Shown one piece after another: positions 31,210 through 35,314 of a stretch of 35,314 nt of DNA. The notes beneath the pieces were generated by a model, which ran no database searches, was not told the DNA's origin, and was given only the letters and a program-made list of their open reading frames with translations. How positions within the stretch are numbered: the stretch's first letter is position 1; the number at the start of each line of letters is the position of its first letter. The DNA is from SVTX01 sp045659745 (GTDB lineage Bacteria > Bacillota > Clostridia > Oscillospirales > CAG-272), in assembly GCA_045659745.1 (NCBI GenBank), contig JAZRCL010000044.1, positions 1 to 35,314 on the forward strand, given 5' to 3'. Both the position numbers and the translations under genes were made by a program.

Positions 31210-34200
31210 ATGAAAAAATACAAATTTTTAAGATGCTTGGCATTTTTGCTTGCGGCAGTAATGCTTATTGCAAGCTTTCCAATAGCTGCGTTGGCACAAA
31301 CGCTTGAAGCTACAGAAAATGAGACCATAGAAGAAACAATTACCCAACCAACATATGAAAACGCAACCGAAACCGAGCTTGACGATACGGAGAAAGATGT
31401 GTATATACTCGCCGAGGATACGACGAAACGCGGAGAATTTGAAAAGCACTATTTATGCTCTGACGGAACGTTCGTTGCGGTCACGTATGCCGAGGCGGTG
31501 CATTACCGGGATGATAACGGAGAATGGACAGACATTGACAACAGTCTTTCCGCTAATAAGGCAAGCGGTGCATATGAGGCGCAAAACGGAGATTATAAGA
31601 TAAGCTTTCACACAGCACCCGTACAGACACCGAGCGACGCGAGCATCGCGGGCATTCAGGGCAACACCAATGGTACGTCAAGTAACGGCAAGCTGATCTC
31701 CATGCAAAGCGGGGATAGCATACTTTCGTGGACGCTTACCGCAAACAAAGTGCTTCAAACATCTAGCGGGATGAGCACTTACTCGCTATCACCCAACACC
31801 GAGCAGGCAACACTTGGGATATCGTCCTCAGCGACGATTAGCGTGCTCGGGACAATGAAGAGCGAGGAAGATAATGAAGGCTTTGAAAAAATAAATATAA
31901 ACGATGAAAGCGCATTTGCGCTACCCAAGGTATCAAACACTGTAAGATATGATTCTCTTTTTGGAGAAGATGAGGGAATATCGGTACGCTATACCGCATA
32001 TCGCAATAAAATAGAAGAGGACATTTTTATTGAAAGAAAAACGGATATAGAGTCCTTTTCGATGTCGGTTGACTGCACGGGCTTGATACCTGTACTGAAT
32101 TCCGACAACAGCATAGATTTTCTTGACAAAAACGGAGAGATGCAGTATCATATAAGCATACCTTATATGATAGATGCGGCGTATGCTGTGCTCAATGATA
32201 TACAGGTCACGCTCTCCGTTCAGGGGGAGCAATGTATAATTACATATACTCCCGATAGCGAGTGGATGAACTCGTCTGACAGAGTTTATCCTATAATGCT
32301 TGACCCCTCGGTGACGACCAAGGAATACCGGTCAAACGTACAAGATACGTATTTCAAAGAAGGCGACACGACGGACCATAGCGACGAGCAATATTTGGAT
32401 ATTAGTTATGGAAATATCGTCGCAATATCCTTTTCAAGCCTTCCCGTAATACATGAGAGCATGCCGATACAAAAAACAACGCTTAATCTTACATTGGCAT
32501 TTGCGCAGTTTAATGAAACTCAGATCAATCTGGAGATGCGAAACCCTGTGGTGTCGGCAGACGATATGACTTATAACGATTATCTTGACTCTTATGTGGT
32601 GTATTCAACCAGCACGTTTATGTTTCCATCTCAAACGGCAATATCCTTTAATTGGACGGGTGATTTTCAAGAGACCTCTGAATTTCTGGATGACACGGTT
32701 TTTGTAGTGAAGCTAAATGAGGACGACAATAATTACTCTTATTATCCTATATGCTCATCTGAAAACACAAACGGAGCGGGGCCATATATAACGATTAAGT
32801 ATGGATATGCGTTTGCAAACGAATTTAATACGGGCGATAGCCTAAGCTTTAAGAATGCTGACAATGGCAGATATATAGACTATGGAGCGGTACCAAATTC
32901 CACTGCACAGACTACCGGAAGCAACGTAAACTTTACGTTGGTCAAAAACGAAGACACGGGTGGATATAAGATAAGAAGCACGGCAAATTCTTCACTATAT
33001 CTTACCGTTAATGATACCGGAGGCGTGATTTGGAGCAGCGACAACATTCCAGAGAGACAAGAATGGTTGTTTGTTCCTACAACGGGATGGACGTTTTATA
33101 TCGTTCTCCGCGGAGATATGAGTCTTGCGCTTGCTGTCACGGACGTCGGGCATTATATGAATGAGGAATGGGTAATTACTGGAGGTAATTTATGCTGCAT
33201 TCCTGTTGACAGCTATACCTGCACGCACTGCGGTTTCAATCACCAAGAGTGGTATTTATATGAAAACGGAGTTATGCTCACACCCGACAGCGGCGCGGCA
33301 TATTTTGAAACAGGAACGTATTACATAAACAACGTCGGCTTTGGCGGTTTATTGTCGAGAACAAGAGAGCTTGAAAAGGGATTTTCATGGGATCTTGGCG
33401 ATAATGTAAAATGGCAGATAACAAATCTTGGCAATAATCAGTACGTAATACAGCCGTATAGCAGATTAGGATACTGTCTGTCATGCTCAAGTACAGGTAG
33501 CATATCCCTTGTGGTAAAAGAGGGCACTTTAACTGATAATTGTATATGGATAATTTCAGAGCCAAATCTGCTTTTGGAGCCCACGTTACTTACTATAAAA
33601 AATAAAGCGGCGAATTTCTATTTGTATTTTAATGGAACGAGCCTTGGCACATGCTTGGGAACCACGACAGATAACGGCTATAAGTGGAGAATTGTAAGAG
33701 AAAATCTGTATAAAGATGTCACCGCGAGCAATTTGAATATCACAGACGTGGTTATATCCAAGGGCTCGTCTGCAAATCTTTCAATATCCGACCTGAGCGG
33801 AGCGAATTTCATTTCACGAAAGTACGATTTCGAGTATGACGTTATATCCGGGGCGTTAAACGCCTCTATAAACAGTCAAGGAGTCGTTAGTGGTCTTAAT
33901 GCTGGATACGCAACTATAAAGGCTACCCATAAGACCACGGGAGCAGAGGTCTTGTTCAATATAGATGTCTATAAATTTATTGCTGGCAATTATTATTTAT
34001 TAAAAAATAAAGAAACAAAAAAGTATATTCAACCTCACATGTCTGGCATCAGTTTTATTGTGCAGAACGCTTTTTCTCAAGAGGAAGATCAGCTGTGGGA
34101 ACTTATATATAATGCTAACGGATATTATAAAATAAAAAATAAAGATACTAACCTATATTTGACCGCTGCTATTGATTCCTCTAGTGGATCTAGCGTGTTT

Positions 34201-35154
34201 TCATCAGAATGGTTAGATCCGTTATCTTCACATCAACTTTGGAAATTTACAGAGTTGCCTAATGGTATGCATAAAATACAGGCAATGTCCCACGAAGGAA
34301 CGAATTTGTGTCTCTCGGTGGGGAATTCTTCCACAGATGCTTATGCAGATGGCATAACTATTCAACAGAAAACATACACAAATGATTCTGATCGCAGGGA
34401 CGAGTGGTGGATAGGAGAAAATTATACATATATTGAATTTAGCTTTGACCATGAATTTGTAGAAATACATCGTACATCAACTGAAACATTTGCTATGGCG
34501 GAAGAGCGCTTATCCAACATTATTCTAAATCAAGTTTTCCCTATAATTAAAAATGCATATTTGCAATTGTACGGCATAGAATTTAAAAACACTCAGACAA
34601 GGGTCCTGCTATATACCTCGGATGCGGATGCGTGTCCTAATAAAGATGCGAATGGACATTGCGTTTGTATTACTGAAGCAGAATGCAATTTGGACGATGA
34701 AGCTTCACCTTTAGACAACAATAATGTGGGTGGCTTCGAAAAAGAGAGTCATTGTGATAGTGCTATAAGACTTAGGAATAATTTAATTACGAACATTCCT
34801 GAGAATACAATTAGAATATCATTTACGGGATATATTTTCTGCTTTTACGATTCTTTACATTGTACACACAGTTATAATGCTTTGGCCGGTCTTTCGAGTT
34901 ATTCCCATCCCACAATAATAATAAACCAGAAAATAGATGTTGATCCAAGGCATTTCATATTAGTTATAGCTCATGAAATAGCACATTTATATGGAGTTCA
35001 ATATCACCACGAGGTGGACCCTTCGGCGGAAAGCTGCATTATGATGAAGGGGCGATATTTCTATGGTGAAATAAACCCGTTGACAAATTATTCGCAATAT
35101 TTTTGCACCAGCTGTGAAAGCTGTATAGCATCAAACAGATATAAGTGGAGGTAA
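31210..35154 (+). CDS. Large secreted multidomain metallopeptidase with ricin-type lectin regions
   Basis: This 1314-residue exported protein has a signal peptide (cleavage likely after A29). An N-terminal region resembles clostridial Rhs/wall-associated proteins (HYRDDNGEWTDIDNSL, 98-113), and a DNRLRE-like stalk domain starts near QDTYFKEG (378-385). Three ricin-type beta-trefoil regions (about 540-690, 700-835, 925-1070) carry QEW/QLW marks, and an Ig-like BIG2-type domain lies at about 838-920. The C-terminal 240 residues hold a zinc site H1255-E-I-A-H1259-L-Y-G1262, histidines at 1266-1267 and a Met-turn-like CIM at 1276-1278, then CTSC at 1299-1302. Eleven cysteines in this part suggest disulfides. 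There is no LPxTG or other wall anchor. It likely cleaves a glycosylated or surface-bound protein after lectin-mediated docking (inference). A lipoprotein gene follows, translationally coupled. Confidence 0.85.
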   Translation: MKKYKFLRCLAFLLAAVMLIASFPIAALAQTLEATENETIEETITQPTYENATETELDDTEKDVYILAEDTTKRGEFEKHYLCSDGTFVAVTYAEAVHYRDDNGEWTDIDNSLSANKASGAYEAQNGDYKISFHTAPVQTPSDASIAGIQGNTNGTSSNGKLISMQSGDSILSWTLTANKVLQTSSGMSTYSLSPNTEQATLGISSSATISVLGTMKSEEDNEGFEKININDESAFALPKVSNTVRYDSLFGEDEGISVRYTAYRNKIEEDIFIERKTDIESFSMSVDCTGLIPVLNSDNSIDFLDKNGEMQYHISIPYMIDAAYAVLNDIQVTLSVQGEQCIITYTPDSEWMNSSDRVYPIMLDPSVTTKEYRSNVQDTYFKEGDTTDHSDEQYLDISYGNIVAISFSSLPVIHESMPIQKTTLNLTLAFAQFNETQINLEMRNPVVSADDMTYNDYLDSYVVYSTSTFMFPSQTAISFNWTGDFQETSEFLDDTVFVVKLNEDDNNYSYYPICSSENTNGAGPYITIKYGYAFANEFNTGDSLSFKNADNGRYIDYGAVPNSTAQTTGSNVNFTLVKNEDTGGYKIRSTANSSLYLTVNDTGGVIWSSDNIPERQEWLFVPTTGWTFYIVLRGDMSLALAVTDVGHYMNEEWVITGGNLCCIPVDSYTCTHCGFNHQEWYLYENGVMLTPDSGAAYFETGTYYINNVGFGGLLSRTRELEKGFSWDLGDNVKWQITNLGNNQYVIQPYSRLGYCLSCSSTGSISLVVKEGTLTDNCIWIISEPNLLLEPTLLTIKNKAANFYLYFNGTSLGTCLGTTTDNGYKWRIVRENLYKDVTASNLNITDVVISKGSSANLSISDLSGANFISRKYDFEYDVISGALNASINSQGVVSGLNAGYATIKATHKTTGAEVLFNIDVYKFIAGNYYLLKNKETKKYIQPHMSGISFIVQNAFSQEEDQLWELIYNANGYYKIKNKDTNLYLTAAIDSSSGSSVFSSEWLDPLSSHQLWKFTELPNGMHKIQAMSHEGTNLCLSVGNSSTDAYADGITIQQKTYTNDSDRRDEWWIGENYTYIEFSFDHEFVEIHRTSTETFAMAEERLSNIILNQVFPIIKNAYLQLYGIEFKNTQTRVLLYTSDADACPNKDANGHCVCITEAECNLDDEASPLDNNNVGGFEKESHCDSAIRLRNNLITNIPENTIRISFTGYIFCFYDSLHCTHSYNALAGLSSYSHPTIIINQKIDVDPRHFILVIAHEIAHLYGVQYHHEVDPSAESCIMMKGRYFYGEINPLTNYSQYFCTSCESCIASNRYKWR

Positions 35155-35159
35155 TTTAG

Positions 35160-35314
35160 ATGAAACGAATACAATCTTTAGTAATATCCACTATTATAGT
35201 TTTATTGTTGGTTTCATGTGATCAATCAAATAACGACAATCAGTCAAGTATATATCAAGCCCCCATAACAAGTGCATATATCGCAAGAGAAGATTATGAG
35301 TATGATATAGATCT
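35160..35314 (+). CDS. Lipoprotein, partial (cut by window end)
   Basis: The first 51 codons are visible. A short basic start (MKRIQ) and hydrophobic stretch lead to the lipobox LVSC, with the cysteine at position 20 as lipidation site, then a polar serine/asparagine-rich linker. GGAGG at 35147-35151, inside the last codons of the metallopeptidase gene, is its ribosome binding site 8 bases before the ATG, so the two genes are co-translated. The rest, including any domain that would reveal its role (inhibitor, receptor or chaperone of the protease), lies beyond the window. Confidence 0.82.
   Translation, partial: MKRIQSLVISTIIVLLLVSCDQSNNDNQSSIYQAPITSAYIAREDYEYDID

Noticed and set aside
34972..35120. 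Archaemetzincin identity for the metallopeptidase
   Set aside because: HExxHxxG, CxM and CxxC are reminiscent, but the spacing (20 rather than 17 residues between CxM and CxxC, and no cysteine right after the third-ligand position) does not match the archaemetzincin pattern.

Overview
The window reads as chromosomal DNA of a Gram-positive, gut-type clostridial bacterium (Firmicutes/Clostridia, probably an uncultured Oscillospirales-like lineage). The evidence is gene order: yybS-gdpP-rplI-dnaB, tilS-hpt-ftsH, rimP-nusA-ylxR-ylxQ-infB, and a DUF512 radical-SAM protein next to der. Strong AGGAGG-type ribosome binding sites, TTGACA/TATAAT-like promoters and a YtrA-type GntR regulator agree with this. 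I cannot name a species. No tRNA, rRNA, CRISPR array, prophage or transposase gene was seen.

Positions 1-4253 (minus strand) hold an operon of a DEDDh exonuclease with an unusual duplicated N-terminus, thiI and aspS, ending in a long near-perfect palindrome. Positions 4254-4798 are non-coding and hold a roughly 350-bp palindromic element with imperfect inverted ends, flanked by two divergent promoters. Positions 4799-10023 (plus strand) are an operon of a DUF512 radical-SAM protein, der, an unknown two-helix membrane protein, obgE and ppa. It ends at a bidirectional terminator facing ftsH. Positions 10068-19548 (minus strand) run yybS, gdpP, rplI, dnaB, tilS, hpt, ftsH. These cover c-di-AMP turnover, ribosome and replication functions, tRNA modification, purine salvage and membrane proteolysis. 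ftsH has its own promoter.

Positions 19753-25125 (plus strand) are the transcription/translation operon rimP-nusA-ylxR-ylxQ-infB. The usual rbfA does not follow; a Nudix hydrolase does. Positions 25693-28775 form a self-contained ABC-transporter operon (GntR regulator, ATPase, permease, secreted/anchored membrane protein) with a clear promoter, a palindromic operator at the expected transcription start and a terminator. Positions 28783-31060 carry a HAD phosphatase and an RsmF-type rRNA methyltransferase.

The accessory part is the right end (31060-35314). A micro-ORF with a strong ribosome binding site and a hairpin precede a 1314-residue secreted multidomain protein: signal peptide, Rhs/wall-protein-like N-terminus, DNRLRE-like region, three ricin-type beta-trefoil regions, Ig-like domain, and a C-terminal zinc-metallopeptidase domain. 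That domain has HEIAH...CIM signatures resembling metzincins, but its third histidine is shifted by one residue. It is translationally coupled to a lipoprotein cut by the window edge. The catalytic third of this gene is much more AT-rich than its front. This is the most interesting region: a candidate carbohydrate-targeted secreted protease with a lipoprotein partner.
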